From assembly GCF_029504395.1 (NCBI RefSeq), contig NZ_JAQFIF010000001.1:602693-666692 (forward strand): DNA of 64,000 nt, given 5' to 3'. Shown here one piece after another: positions 38,489-45,552 of the stretch. The position numbers were made by a program, and so were the translations under genes. Source of the stretch: Arthrobacter sp. ES3-54 (GTDB taxonomy: Bacteria > Actinomycetota > Actinomycetes > Actinomycetales > Micrococcaceae). The notes below the pieces were generated by a model that saw nothing but the letters and a program-made list of their open reading frames with translations, was not told the DNA's origin and did no database searches. How positions within the stretch are numbered: the stretch's first letter is position 1; each line of letters starts with the position of its first letter.

Positions 38489-39172
38489 CTATAGGGGTAA
38501 GGGGTGCTTCGGGGAAAACGGGCCCTTTGTGTCCGGGGCCTGCTCTTCAAGCCGCCCATCGAAGTACAGGTTCCAGGTCCTAGCCTTGGTGTCCCGGAAG
38601 GTGCAGTGCGAGTTCGCGGTGGCCGGCGAGGGGATTTTTAGCGGTTTCGAGTCGGTCTTAGGCCCTAGAGGGCCAACAGACCGTACCTCCCAGATGCTGT
38701 TCTTGCCCTCCGTGTAGTCGAAAACCAGCAGAACTGAATCTAACGGCACGTCACCACGATTGTGAACAACGCATTCCATCTGGCCTTTAGTTGATTTATC
38801 GTCGAAGGAAATCGCCACGTTCCGAGCCTCCGCCGAACGCTGGTCCCACTCCTTGCGCCGTCTCTCAGCCTCGACCCGGTTTCTTTCGTCCACCTGGTGC
38901 TTGTAGGTGAAGGCCGCGATTAGAAGAGCGCCAGCGGTCCCGATGGCACCAATCCCGCCGGCCACCGCACCCCAAAAAGTGGATATGGCACTCATCCAAT
39001 CGGCTGCATTTGGAGCGGTTTCCGACATTGGCCCCTGAAGCAGACTTGTACCGTTGATAACGATCGCTAGGATGCTCAGCAGAACGACTAGTACTAAGAA
39101 TGTTCGGTATAGATAGATAAGAAATTTGCGCACGTCGTCCCTTTTAGTGTTGGCGTGCTGATGCTGCGCCAT
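38489..39172 (-). CDS. two-TM membrane protein paired with the TIR-like gene
   Basis: 227 residues from ATG 39172, overlapping the end of the upstream TIR-like gene by 29 bp, so the two are coupled. TM1 (about 17-39) and TM2 (about 64-90) are followed by a charged helix (KHQVDERNRVEAERRRKEWDQR). A soluble C-terminal beta-rich domain (about 115-227) contains NVAISFDDKS and CVVHNRGDVPLDSVLLVFDY. No family is recognised with confidence. The overlap with a TIR-like gene suggests a membrane partner or effector in a two-gene defence system. Confidence 0.65.
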   Translation of the reverse strand: MAQHQHANTKRDDVRKFLIYLYRTFLVLVVLLSILAIVINGTSLLQGPMSETAPNAADWMSAISTFWGAVAGGIGAIGTAGALLIAAFTYKHQVDERNRVEAERRRKEWDQRSAEARNVAISFDDKSTKGQMECVVHNRGDVPLDSVLLVFDYTEGKNSIWEVRSVGPLGPKTDSKPLKIPSPATANSHCTFRDTKARTWNLYFDGRLEEQAPDTKGPFSPKHPLPL

Positions 39173-39989
39173 TGGCGAGATGCGGAAACTCCCGTTTGAT
39201 GATAGCCAATACCTGGCCCTCAACCTCGCGAATGTTCTTGTACGGTAGGTGGACGATGCCGTGAATATTAGAGAACTCGTTTACGCCGTCCTCCATGATG
39301 AGGATGGCGCGCTTGTTGCCCAGCCGTCCCTGGAAGTAGCCGACCTCGTGAACCACGTTTTCGCGGGCGCGGACGGAGCCGTCAATCTGCTCGTCCTCAG
39401 CGGTCACAACTAGGAGGGCCAGGGCGTTGCCGTGCGCCATGCTCTCGATGACTTCGGGGATCGTGTAGCCCGCACGAGGCTGAGTCTCAAAAGTCTCCAC
39501 GTCGTAGCCGTGGTGTTCGTGCAGCGCGTCTTTGAGGTTGCGCCAGTCCTGGGAGCGACCGTGACCGATGAAGATTTTGAGCGGAGGCTGTGGCGGTGGA
39601 GGGGGAGCGGGGAGTGTGTATTTCTCCAGGTTGTTCCTGAACGCAGCGAAGGGTGCGAGCAAGTCTCTACGGTTCTTCGCAGTGACCTGAATGCTCCAAC
39701 GCCCGTACGAGTGGAAAATGTAGATCGAAATCAGGGGGCCGGAAACATCCACGAAGTCACTCGGACCGTCGGTGAAGACATCGGCGTGGATGCGCAACGA
39801 GGTCAGACTTTGACCGTACTCAGCGAAGAACTCCGTCTCGGAATCGAACCCCCACTCGACCAGGCCATCCGTGATGCCAGCGTCTCGCCATTGTGCCTTC
39901 TGTCCAGTGCGCTCTTCCATGATCCCCACGGCTTCACGCAGGACGCCCTCAGGAAAGAAAACGTTCTCAAATTCTTCTGTTCTGTGCAA
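39144..39989 (-). CDS. TIR-like nucleotide-binding protein (CAP12/PycTIR-like domain)
   Basis: 281 residues from TTG 39989, with AGGAG six bases upstream. An N-terminal domain of unknown type (1-125) is joined by a run of prolines (128-136) to a C-terminal TIR-like domain. That domain has LKIFIGHGRSQDWRNLKDAL (first strand and loop), a TIPEVIESMAHGNALALLVVTAEDE middle and RARENVVHEVGYFQGRLG, where Glu210 fits the catalytic Glu of NAD-cleaving TIRs. Such domains act as effectors in CBASS and Pycsar. No nucleotide cyclase is nearby, so sensing may rest on the N-terminal domain or the overlapping membrane protein. Confidence 0.75.
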   Translation of the reverse strand: MHRTEEFENVFFPEGVLREAVGIMEERTGQKAQWRDAGITDGLVEWGFDSETEFFAEYGQSLTSLRIHADVFTDGPSDFVDVSGPLISIYIFHSYGRWSIQVTAKNRRDLLAPFAAFRNNLEKYTLPAPPPPPQPPLKIFIGHGRSQDWRNLKDALHEHHGYDVETFETQPRAGYTIPEVIESMAHGNALALLVVTAEDEQIDGSVRARENVVHEVGYFQGRLGNKRAILIMEDGVNEFSNIHGIVHLPYKNIREVEGQVLAIIKREFPHLANGAASARQH

Positions 39990-40346
39990 CCCAACTCCTA
40001 GTCATGAACCTGAGTTGGATTCTACTGGGTGGGGCAGACGCAAAACCGCCACGCCGCGCCTCGGCCGCTGCTGCGACACACAAAACTCCCGGCGGAGTAA
40101 GGCGATCAAACCAACTGCGTGCCGGGAGTCTTCTTACAATTTAGCACTCCGGTTATGTAATTGCCAGAGAACTAATCCCCAGCAATATCCACCTGTGCAT
40201 AAGTGGTCGCCCACCAGATAGCAAATAAAAGTATTGTAGTTTGATAACGCTTACTTTATAATTCTTACTATAAACAAGGCGATCAACCAAATGACCAAAC
40301 AACCCCGTTGTGCCAATTCACCCTCCTGCGTTCTGCCCGGAAAGCT
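39990..40346. other. AT-rich gap with a stem-loop
   Basis: About 350 bp. A 9-bp stem ACTCCCGGC (40085-40093) / GCCGGGAGT (40121-40129) is followed by CTTCTT. From 40200 to 40290 the DNA is strongly AT-rich, a likely target for the Lsr2 protein encoded nearby. A 23-codon frame from ATG 40291 (MTKQPRCANS) precedes the small ORFs below. Confidence 0.4.
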
Positions 40347-40439
40347 GTGTTCACCTGGCTGAAAGTATTCGTATTCGTAACTGCTTCCTACTTCGCACTG
40401 GCAGTAACGGCCATTCTCATGACCGGAGGTGCCCGATGA
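40347..40439 (+). CDS. small membrane peptide, phage-like
   Basis: 30 residues from GTG 40347: a basic start, then one hydrophobic helix (VFVFVTASYFALAVTAILM). Its stop overlaps the next start (ATGA). Compact overlapping small genes of this kind are typical of phage or plasmid cargo. No function is assigned. Confidence 0.4.
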   Translation: MFTWLKVFVFVTASYFALAVTAILMTGGAR

Positions 40440-40528
40440 ACAACCTCTGGAACCAGATCCAAGTCATCAAGCTGCGCTTCCAAATGGGCGTGCTGAGCCG
40501 CGCCGGCTACATCGACCTTGGGCACTAA
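40436..40528 (+). CDS. small ORF, 30 residues
   Basis: ATG 40436 with GGAGG seven bases upstream. The product MNNLWNQIQVIKLRFQMG... is helical and ends IDLGH. The frame just before it (-1) continues with a sensible sequence (LTDYDTKTAEPYDIEVIGNIYENPELLQEAK) to 40647. A frameshift, natural or mutational, near 40520 may join the two. Confidence 0.4.
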   Translation: MNNLWNQIQVIKLRFQMGVLSRAGYIDLGH

Positions 40529-40643
40529 ACAACTCCCACGTCTACCAGCCCCTTACGGACTACGACACGAAGACAGCTGAACCATATGACATCGAGGTCA
40601 TCGGCAACATCTACGAGAACCCTGAGCTGTTGCAGGAGGCGAA

Positions 40644-40781
40644 GTGAAGTATTACTTCGGCATTATCGGATGGCTTCTAGGGCATGCAGATAAGACTTGG
40701 TGGGGACTCGCGGGTTTTATCTGCGGGTTCGCCATCTACGATGTCGCGTGTTGGGTATACAAGCGATTAGCGCCGAACTAG
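40644..40781 (+). CDS. small hydrophobic protein
   Basis: 45 residues from GTG 40644 with GGAGG upstream, overlapping the stop of the preceding frame. The product (VKYYFGIIGWLLGHADKTWWGLAGFICGFAIYD...) has one or two short membrane stretches with aromatic residues. It is convergent with the small membrane gene at 40767. No family recognised. Confidence 0.45.
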   Translation: MKYYFGIIGWLLGHADKTWWGLAGFICGFAIYDVACWVYKRLAPN

Positions 40782-40946
40782 CCCCAGAACCAGGCCAATC
40801 AGCCCGACGACCAGCACCACCGTCACCGCCGACATCACGAACGCCAGCACCGGAGTCCCAGAGTTAGACGCCACGCCCGCGGAGACGATCAGCCCCACCA
40901 TGAGGCCGATGAGTATCCCGCGCTTATCCTGCTGACGAAGACTCAT
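40767..40946 (-). CDS. small two-TM protein, candidate immunity or accessory
   Basis: 59 residues from ATG 40946, overlapping the stop of the secreted-peptide gene by 4 bp. Two hydrophobic helices (RGILIGLMVGLIVSAGV and LAFVMSAVTVVLVVGLIGLVLGL) flank a short loop. A small membrane protein translated right after an exported peptide is the layout of many bacteriocin-immunity pairs. That role is inferred only from the arrangement. Confidence 0.5.
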   Translation of the reverse strand: MSLRQQDKRGILIGLMVGLIVSAGVASNSGTPVLAFVMSAVTVVLVVGLIGLVLGLVRR

Positions 40947-41278
40947 GACACGCACCTCATCGGGTAGCTGAACAGGTAGTTGGGATAGATTCTCAGCCTA
41001 TCCGGGCAGAAGCCGTTCACCGCGATGTAGAACGCCGCAGCTCCCACGACGGCCGAGGCGATGGGGCAGGCCCAGCCAGTAGTCCCGATACAGATACCGG
41101 AAACCACCCCACCGGACACGCCAGAGGCAACGGCTCCCTGGTCAGTCCGGTCGAGATCCACGTACGGCCCATAGGGCCAGTTCTCGTCATACCACCCACC
41201 GGAGACAGCACCAGCGGCACTGATATTGCCGAGCGCCAGCCCCAGGGCGAGGGCTAAAGCAATCAAAAGCTTTCTCAT
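40943..41278 (-). CDS. secreted small protein, bacteriocin-like
   Basis: 111 residues from ATG 41278. MRKLLIALALALGLALGNISAAGA is a clear Sec signal peptide with an AXA-type cleavage site. The mature part is rich in Gly, Ala, Ile and aromatic residues. It includes a hydrophobic Gly-rich segment (VASGVSGGVVSGICIGTTGW, then ACPIASAVVGAAAFYIAV) and four Cys, suggesting two disulfides. The composition resembles pore-forming bacteriocins; no family match can be claimed. It is followed by the overlapping two-TM gene and preceded by the lsr2 terminator. Confidence 0.55.
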   Translation of the reverse strand: MRKLLIALALALGLALGNISAAGAVSGGWYDENWPYGPYVDLDRTDQGAVASGVSGGVVSGICIGTTGWACPIASAVVGAAAFYIAVNGFCPDRLRIYPNYLFSYPMRCVS

Positions 41279-41320
41279 GTATTGAGCGTGAGGCACGGGG
41301 GAGAGGCGAGGCAATTAAAC

Positions 41321-41361
41321 AAATCAGGGACAAAAGCTATCTCAGCTCTCGTCCCTGATTT
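41321..41361 (-). terminator. lsr2 terminator
   Basis: An 11-bp stem AAATCAGGGAC / GTCCCTGATTT with a 19-base loop, 20 bp beyond the lsr2 stop. On the minus strand it is followed by GTTTAATT. Confidence 0.75.
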
Positions 41362-41380
41362 TGTTTGTCGCTACCGATAT

Positions 41381-41698
41381 TTAGTGTGCAGCTAGGTATT
41401 TCTCCACTACGTCAGCTTGCAGACGGCCGCGAGTGTTGACCTGGATACCTTTGTCTGCCGCCCAGAGCCGGACAGCTTTCGTATCGATTCCACTAGCGGA
41501 CCTGGTCTGGCGCTTTGTTGGGCCGCCCTCTTTCCGAGCGGCATTCTGGAAGCGACTCAGGAAGTCGCGGAGTTCGGAAGCGTGGTCGGAATTGAGGTCA
41601 ATAGCATAGGTGACACCGTCGATACCAAAGCGGATAGTTTCATCGGCGTCGGAACCATCGAGGTCATCGAGAAGCCGGGTGTAAGTTTTGGTTGCCAT
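41381..41698 (-). CDS. lsr2: Lsr2 family nucleoid-associated protein
   Basis: 105 residues, the normal Lsr2 length. The N-terminal dimer domain includes DLDGSDADETIRFGIDGVTYAIDL. The C-terminal DNA-binding half contains IDTKAVRLWAADKGIQVNTRGRLQADVVEKY, where RGR inserts into the AT-rich minor groove. Lsr2 is the actinobacterial xenogeneic silencer. A copy carried on an island often dampens expression of its own cargo, and AT-rich DNA lies on both sides here. Confidence 0.92.
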   Translation of the reverse strand: MATKTYTRLLDDLDGSDADETIRFGIDGVTYAIDLNSDHASELRDFLSRFQNAARKEGGPTKRQTRSASGIDTKAVRLWAADKGIQVNTRGRLQADVVEKYLAAH

Positions 41699-41986
41699 GT
41701 TTAAAGGCTATCACTGACTGCTTAAGGTATTCTCCACTCATGGACTTGAGCTAGTTGAAAGACTGCGGCAGCTTCTCATCCGACAATAAGGGGACTATCT
41801 CTCGGAATCGCCCACGCGGTCAGCCCTCACCTTTTCTAAGTGCTTCATTGGCTTGGTCGCTCGATTTATTGCTTTTCTAATCGTCGGGTCTTTGAGAATC
41901 TCTTTCGCAACCTCAGGAGGAATTTTCCCTGAGATTGAACCGTCCCGGGTTTGATGCCGCTATCTTCTTTGAGAAAGATAGTGATT

Positions 41987-42298
41987 ATGCCCAAGCAGTT
42001 CCCTCCCGAGGTCCGTGACCGTGCAGTGCGCATGACCCTGGACCGGTTGCCCGAGTACCCGTCTGTTTATGCCGCTTGTAAGGCACTCGCGCCGAAGCTC
42101 GGAGTCGGTGCAGAATCGCTGCGCCGTTGGGTTGTCCAGGCGCAGGTCGATGCCGGAGAGGAGACCGGTCCGAGCAGTGACGAGCTGGAGGAAATCAAGC
42201 GGCTTCGGGCTGAGGTGCGGGACTTGAAGGAGTCCAACGAGATCCTGAAACAGGCCTCGATTTTCTTCGCGAGGGAGCTCGACCCTCGCCGCCGCTGA
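41987..42298 (+). CDS. IS3 transposase OrfA
   Basis: 103 residues from ATG 41987. The helix-turn-helix part (FPPEVRDRAVRMTLDR, then ESLRRWVVQAQVDAG) binds the IS ends. The leucine-zipper-like C-terminus (ELEEIKRLRAEVRDLKESNEILKQASIFFA) is the usual OrfA end. The OrfB frame is already open under it, so a -1 ribosomal slip in the T-rich stretch around 42259-42266 would make the fused OrfAB transposase. Confidence 0.9.
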   Translation: MPKQFPPEVRDRAVRMTLDRLPEYPSVYAACKALAPKLGVGAESLRRWVVQAQVDAGEETGPSSDELEEIKRLRAEVRDLKESNEILKQASIFFARELDPRRR

Positions 42299-42318
42299 TC
42301 TGTCGGTTCATCGACGAA

Positions 42319-43275
42319 ATGCGCGCTGTTGGTTATGCGGTCGAGTCGATCTGCGCCGTCCTGCGGGAGCAGGGCGTGCAGGTCGCCGCACGAACCTACC
42401 GGGCGTGGAAGAAGCGCCTGCCAGCCCTGCGCACCATCGAAGACGCACGAATCACCGACGCGCTGCGCAGCTTGAAAGTCCCTGATGTGAAGGGACGGCC
42501 CCGGCCCGAGATCATCTACGGGCGGCGGAAGATGACGCAGTGGCTGCGCCGTAACGGATTCCAGGAAGCTTCCAAACACACCGTGGACCGGCTCATGCGT
42601 CAAGAGGGCATGAACGGCCTGGTCCGGGGCCGCAAGACCCGCACCACGGTCCCTGGCAAGGACGGCCGCCGCGCCGGCGACCTGCTGGACCGGGACTTCA
42701 CCGCCCCGGCCCCGAACCGGGTCTGGGTGACGGATTTTACGTATGTCCCGGTGTACTCGGGATTCGTCTACGTTGCCCTGGTCATCGACCTGTACTCCAG
42801 GGCGATTGTCGGCTGGGAAACCTCAACCATCAAGGACACGGCGTTCGTCGAACACTGCCTGCAGATGGCTCTGTGGCGGCGGGAGCACACCGGACGCCCG
42901 GTATCGGCGGGATTGATTCATCATTCCGATGCGGGCAGCCAGTACACCTCCATCCGGTACACCGACACACTGGCACTGGAGGGCCTGCAGCCGTCCATTG
43001 GCAGCGTCGGTGATGCCTATGACAATGCCGCCGCCGAGACCGTGATGGGGCTGTTCAAGAACGAGGCCGTCGCGAAGGATTCACCGTTCCGCACGGGGGC
43101 GTTGAAGACCGAAACCGACGTGATGGAGATCGTTTTCGAGTGGGTCCACTGGTACAACAACCAACGCCTGCATTCTGCCCTCGGTCACCAGACGCCCGAG
43201 GAATTCGAGCAGGCATACTATGCTCGAAAAACCGGCTCGTTACCCGACGACGCCGCCAACAAACAGGCGGCATGA
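42319..43275 (+). CDS. IS3 transposase OrfB (DDE integrase core)
   Basis: 318 residues from ATG 42319; the frame is open further upstream for the OrfAB fusion. An HTH_21-like part (KMTQWLRRNGFQEASKHTVDRLMRQEGMNG) precedes the rve integrase core. The catalytic acids are Asp in VTDFTYV, Asp in HHSDAGSQYTS and Glu in AAAETVMGLFKNE. The C-terminal WVHWYNNQRLHSALG is the family ending. All three acids are present, so the enzyme should be active. Confidence 0.92.
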   Translation: MRAVGYAVESICAVLREQGVQVAARTYRAWKKRLPALRTIEDARITDALRSLKVPDVKGRPRPEIIYGRRKMTQWLRRNGFQEASKHTVDRLMRQEGMNGLVRGRKTRTTVPGKDGRRAGDLLDRDFTAPAPNRVWVTDFTYVPVYSGFVYVALVIDLYSRAIVGWETSTIKDTAFVEHCLQMALWRREHTGRPVSAGLIHHSDAGSQYTSIRYTDTLALEGLQPSIGSVGDAYDNAAAETVMGLFKNEAVAKDSPFRTGALKTETDVMEIVFEWVHWYNNQRLHSALGHQTPEEFEQAYYARKTGSLPDDAANKQAA

Positions 43276-43937
43276 TTCCCGGGACGGTTCAGATCACATC
43301 GCCCAAGAACTTGTGCGCCAACTGTTCGAGCTCGGACTCCGTTTCGTCACGCCTGGTCTTGGCGAGCCGCTTCCGACTTGCAGTGTGCTTGTCCCGGACG
43401 TTCATCCACTGCTGGATCATTACGGTAAGGACGCTAGATATGGCGGCCACATAGAGCACAACCTCTAGTGGGCTACTCAGACGAACCTCCCAAACGTCAA
43501 TGCGCTTGGCGGTGATATTCCGTTGCCTGGTGTACCACTTCTCAACGGAAGCCTCGTCAAGCGCGCGCTCACCATTCGCACCCTCTTCGAAGTCGAGGCC
43601 CTCTGAATCTGCAAGTAGAAGGACAACCAGAGCTTCAATGCCCTCAATCATCTGGGTGAATCCCTTGAGATCATAACCGCGTCCTCGGAACCTCAAAAAT
43701 ATCCTGGGATCTCCCTCGTAGTCGCTGTCAGCATCTTGGTCGTGTGCATCTGAGTCAGTCATCGGTAGCCTCCTCACCCTGTGCCTTACTGTTATGCAGC
43801 GACGCTCTCATAACCAACTCGTAATCGCTAGAGGCGCAAGTTGCCGACGCGCGTTCCCCGCGCTTTAGCGTCTTTTGCCGCCGGGAGCGGCTAAGTTGTC
43901 TCCAGAGGCAGACGCCCTCACCAGACAGGGGACCAAG

Positions 43938-44426
43938 ATGGAAATTTCAGCAAGGGGTCGCAGCGGCCAGATGTCATTCGACGGCAAATTTGTCACGATC
44001 ACCCGAGAGGGCTTGCTGGCTAAGGCCTCGCATGGATTCGGCAGCGGGTCTAAGTCGATTCCGATTCGTAGCATCGGCGCGGTCCAGTACAAGCCGGCCA
44101 CTTCCATGACCCTTGGATACGTTCAGTTGTCCATCAGCGGGGAACACGCCAAGAAGTTCAGCGCCGGCTCGATCAGCGGTGTGGGCAGGAATAACGACAT
44201 CGCCAAGGACGAAAATTCCATCCTCTTCGCCAAGAAGGTTACCAAGGACTTCGAAGAGTTGGCGGCTGCAATCCGCGCCGCCATCGGCGGTCCAGAGGTA
44301 GGCGCTGCGCCGGTCGAAGTAGACCCGCTGCAGCAGATTGAAAAGCTGGCAGCGCTCCTGGATGCAGGACACGTTACTCAGGTTGAGTTCGACGCCAAGA
44401 AGGCGGAAATTCTTAGCCGCCTGTAA
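43938..44426 (+). CDS. DUF4429/SHOCT-domain protein
   Basis: 162 residues from ATG 43938. The N-terminal part (about 1-115) is PH-like beta-rich (VTITREGLLAKASHGFGSGSKSIPIRSIGAVQYKPA), matching DUF4429 proteins. The C-terminus (DPLQQIEKLAALLDAGHVTQVEFDAKKAEILSRL) is a canonical SHOCT motif, a short helical pair that mediates oligomerisation. Such proteins are common in actinobacterial phages and islands, with no proven function. The frame is open from 43875, but the methionine at 43938 fits the domain start. Confidence 0.8.
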   Translation: MEISARGRSGQMSFDGKFVTITREGLLAKASHGFGSGSKSIPIRSIGAVQYKPATSMTLGYVQLSISGEHAKKFSAGSISGVGRNNDIAKDENSILFAKKVTKDFEELAAAIRAAIGGPEVGAAPVEVDPLQQIEKLAALLDAGHVTQVEFDAKKAEILSRL

Positions 44427-44440
44427 CGCGGCCATGATGT

Positions 44441-45316
44441 CTAGTAGCGAGACACGTACACCGGGTTGGCCGCAGCCTCACTAATTTCTTCCGCTAAGTC
44501 GGTGCTCAGCCTGTAGCCATCGGCTTTCTTCGTCAGGAACTTGATCGCGGCATCCTTGCGCTTGGCTTTGGTGTAGACCGTCCGCCAAGCTGGGTAGGCT
44601 GTCAGCTCGTCGGCAAGCTCGGATTTACGGGCACGGAAGTCTTGCTCGAACTCATAAACTTTGGCGTTCACGATCTTGTTGGCATCAGCCATGATTTGCC
44701 GAGTCAGTATGACTTCGGGGATCTCATCTAGCCCCGCCTCAGCAATGATGGACGGTGCGACATGTCGTCGCTTGCCAACCTGTTCACCTCGGTATTTGGG
44801 AGACTCGGCCAAAGCCGTCACTGCTGCTTGGTAGTTGGAGTAGTACTCCTTCAAGCGTTCCTCCCGCTCGGCTTCCGATTCCGCCTCAGCGTTTTCAAGT
44901 ACGGCGTTTACCTTCTCCATCAGGTCCCCAGCCCAGTCGCACCGGGCGCACCACTCATACGCTAAGCCTTGCGCTATCCAGTTCACCGTGAGGGACATCA
45001 TCGTTCCATCGTGCTTGTCGGCAGCCTTCAGAATCCGCTCTGCTGCCGGCGGCAATTCTTCGCCGTGTTCTGTTTCAAAGTAAATCCTGGTCATGTCGAC
45101 CGAGAACGGCGTGGCTGTGACGCTAATAAAAGGGGCGCCCACTAGGACGGCTAGCTTGAGGGCGGCCTCGATGTCGGCTACTTCGCTGTCCACCTCCACG
45201 TCTATTTCCTTTTTGACTTCGACACCAGGAACGATTAGCAGGTCAGCGCTTGCGGCACGTCCGGGAATCGTGGCGTCGATTTTCGCCAGGTCGGCCGAGG
45301 TATAGGTGAAGGACAT
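44441..45316 (-). CDS. hypothetical protein, long acidic helical
   Basis: 291 residues. No signal or membrane segment. An N-terminal alpha/beta-looking part (to about 95) contains LLIVPGVEVKKEIDVEVDSEVADIEAAL. The middle has WCARCDW, two Cys that could bind metal. The C-terminal half is highly charged helix (AEREERLKEYYSNYQAAVTALAE). No family is recognised. It is convergent with the DUF4429 gene and divergent from the OLD gene, so it is a single unit. Confidence 0.6.
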   Translation of the reverse strand: MSFTYTSADLAKIDATIPGRAASADLLIVPGVEVKKEIDVEVDSEVADIEAALKLAVLVGAPFISVTATPFSVDMTRIYFETEHGEELPPAAERILKAADKHDGTMMSLTVNWIAQGLAYEWCARCDWAGDLMEKVNAVLENAEAESEAEREERLKEYYSNYQAAVTALAESPKYRGEQVGKRRHVAPSIIAEAGLDEIPEVILTRQIMADANKIVNAKVYEFEQDFRARKSELADELTAYPAWRTVYTKAKRKDAAIKFLTKKADGYRLSTDLAEEISEAAANPVYVSRY

Positions 45317-45552
45317 GGTTCAAATACTAGAGTGTGGTTCAGGCAACTATTGGCAGCACTAGGGGATTGGCTCATAATGAGCTGCTTCTGTTCAACGTGT
45401 CGTCAGCCACTGCTTCGGGCCTGCTCTTTACGATCCTGGGCGTGATCGAGGAGGACATCGCTTTCACGAGCCTGGGCAGCGACGACGTGACGGTGCTCTA
45501 GCGCCATTGGGTGTCATCCCGAAGTGTCGGTGGCACACCATAAGGTGGTCTC
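45317..45552. other. gap with a possible short gene fragment
   Basis: 235 bp. A plus-strand frame at 45367-45501 (TTG start; ...HNELLLFNVSSATASGLLFTILGVIEEDIAF...) reads like the tail of a protein, but there is no well-spaced ribosome binding site. It is probably a remnant. The OLD gene promoter must also lie here. Confidence 0.3.

Larger units (their letters stand above)
41936..43291 (+). mobile_element. IS3-family insertion sequence, intact
   Basis: 1356 bp. Terminal inverted repeats begin TGAACCGTCCCGGG at the left (41936) and are matched at the right end, finishing at 43291. Beyond the first 14 bp the repeat continues with mismatches to ATGCC. Both flanks carry GAT (41933-41935 and 43292-43294), a 3-bp target duplication. 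Two overlapping transposase frames lie inside. The matching repeats, duplication and intact frames suggest a recent insertion. Confidence 0.92.
41795..43762 (-). pseudogene. membrane-anchored protein gene split by the IS3 insertion
   Basis: The 5' part (43762 down to 43292, ATG 43762) encodes an acidic N-terminus, a helical middle and one membrane helix (VVLYVAAISSVLTVMIQQW), then a charged coil ending GDVI. The frame then enters the IS end and stops. Joining it to DNA left of the element (41935 down to 41795), with one copy of the GAT duplication removed, restores the frame: ...DVISGKIPPEVAKEILKDP... to a TAG. The original protein would be about 202 residues. Family unknown. Confidence 0.85.

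Noticed and set aside
38489..39989. Calling the TIR-like pair a CBASS or Pycsar system
   Set aside because: No CD-NTase or nucleotide cyclase gene is present within the neighbouring genes; only the effector-like domain matches.
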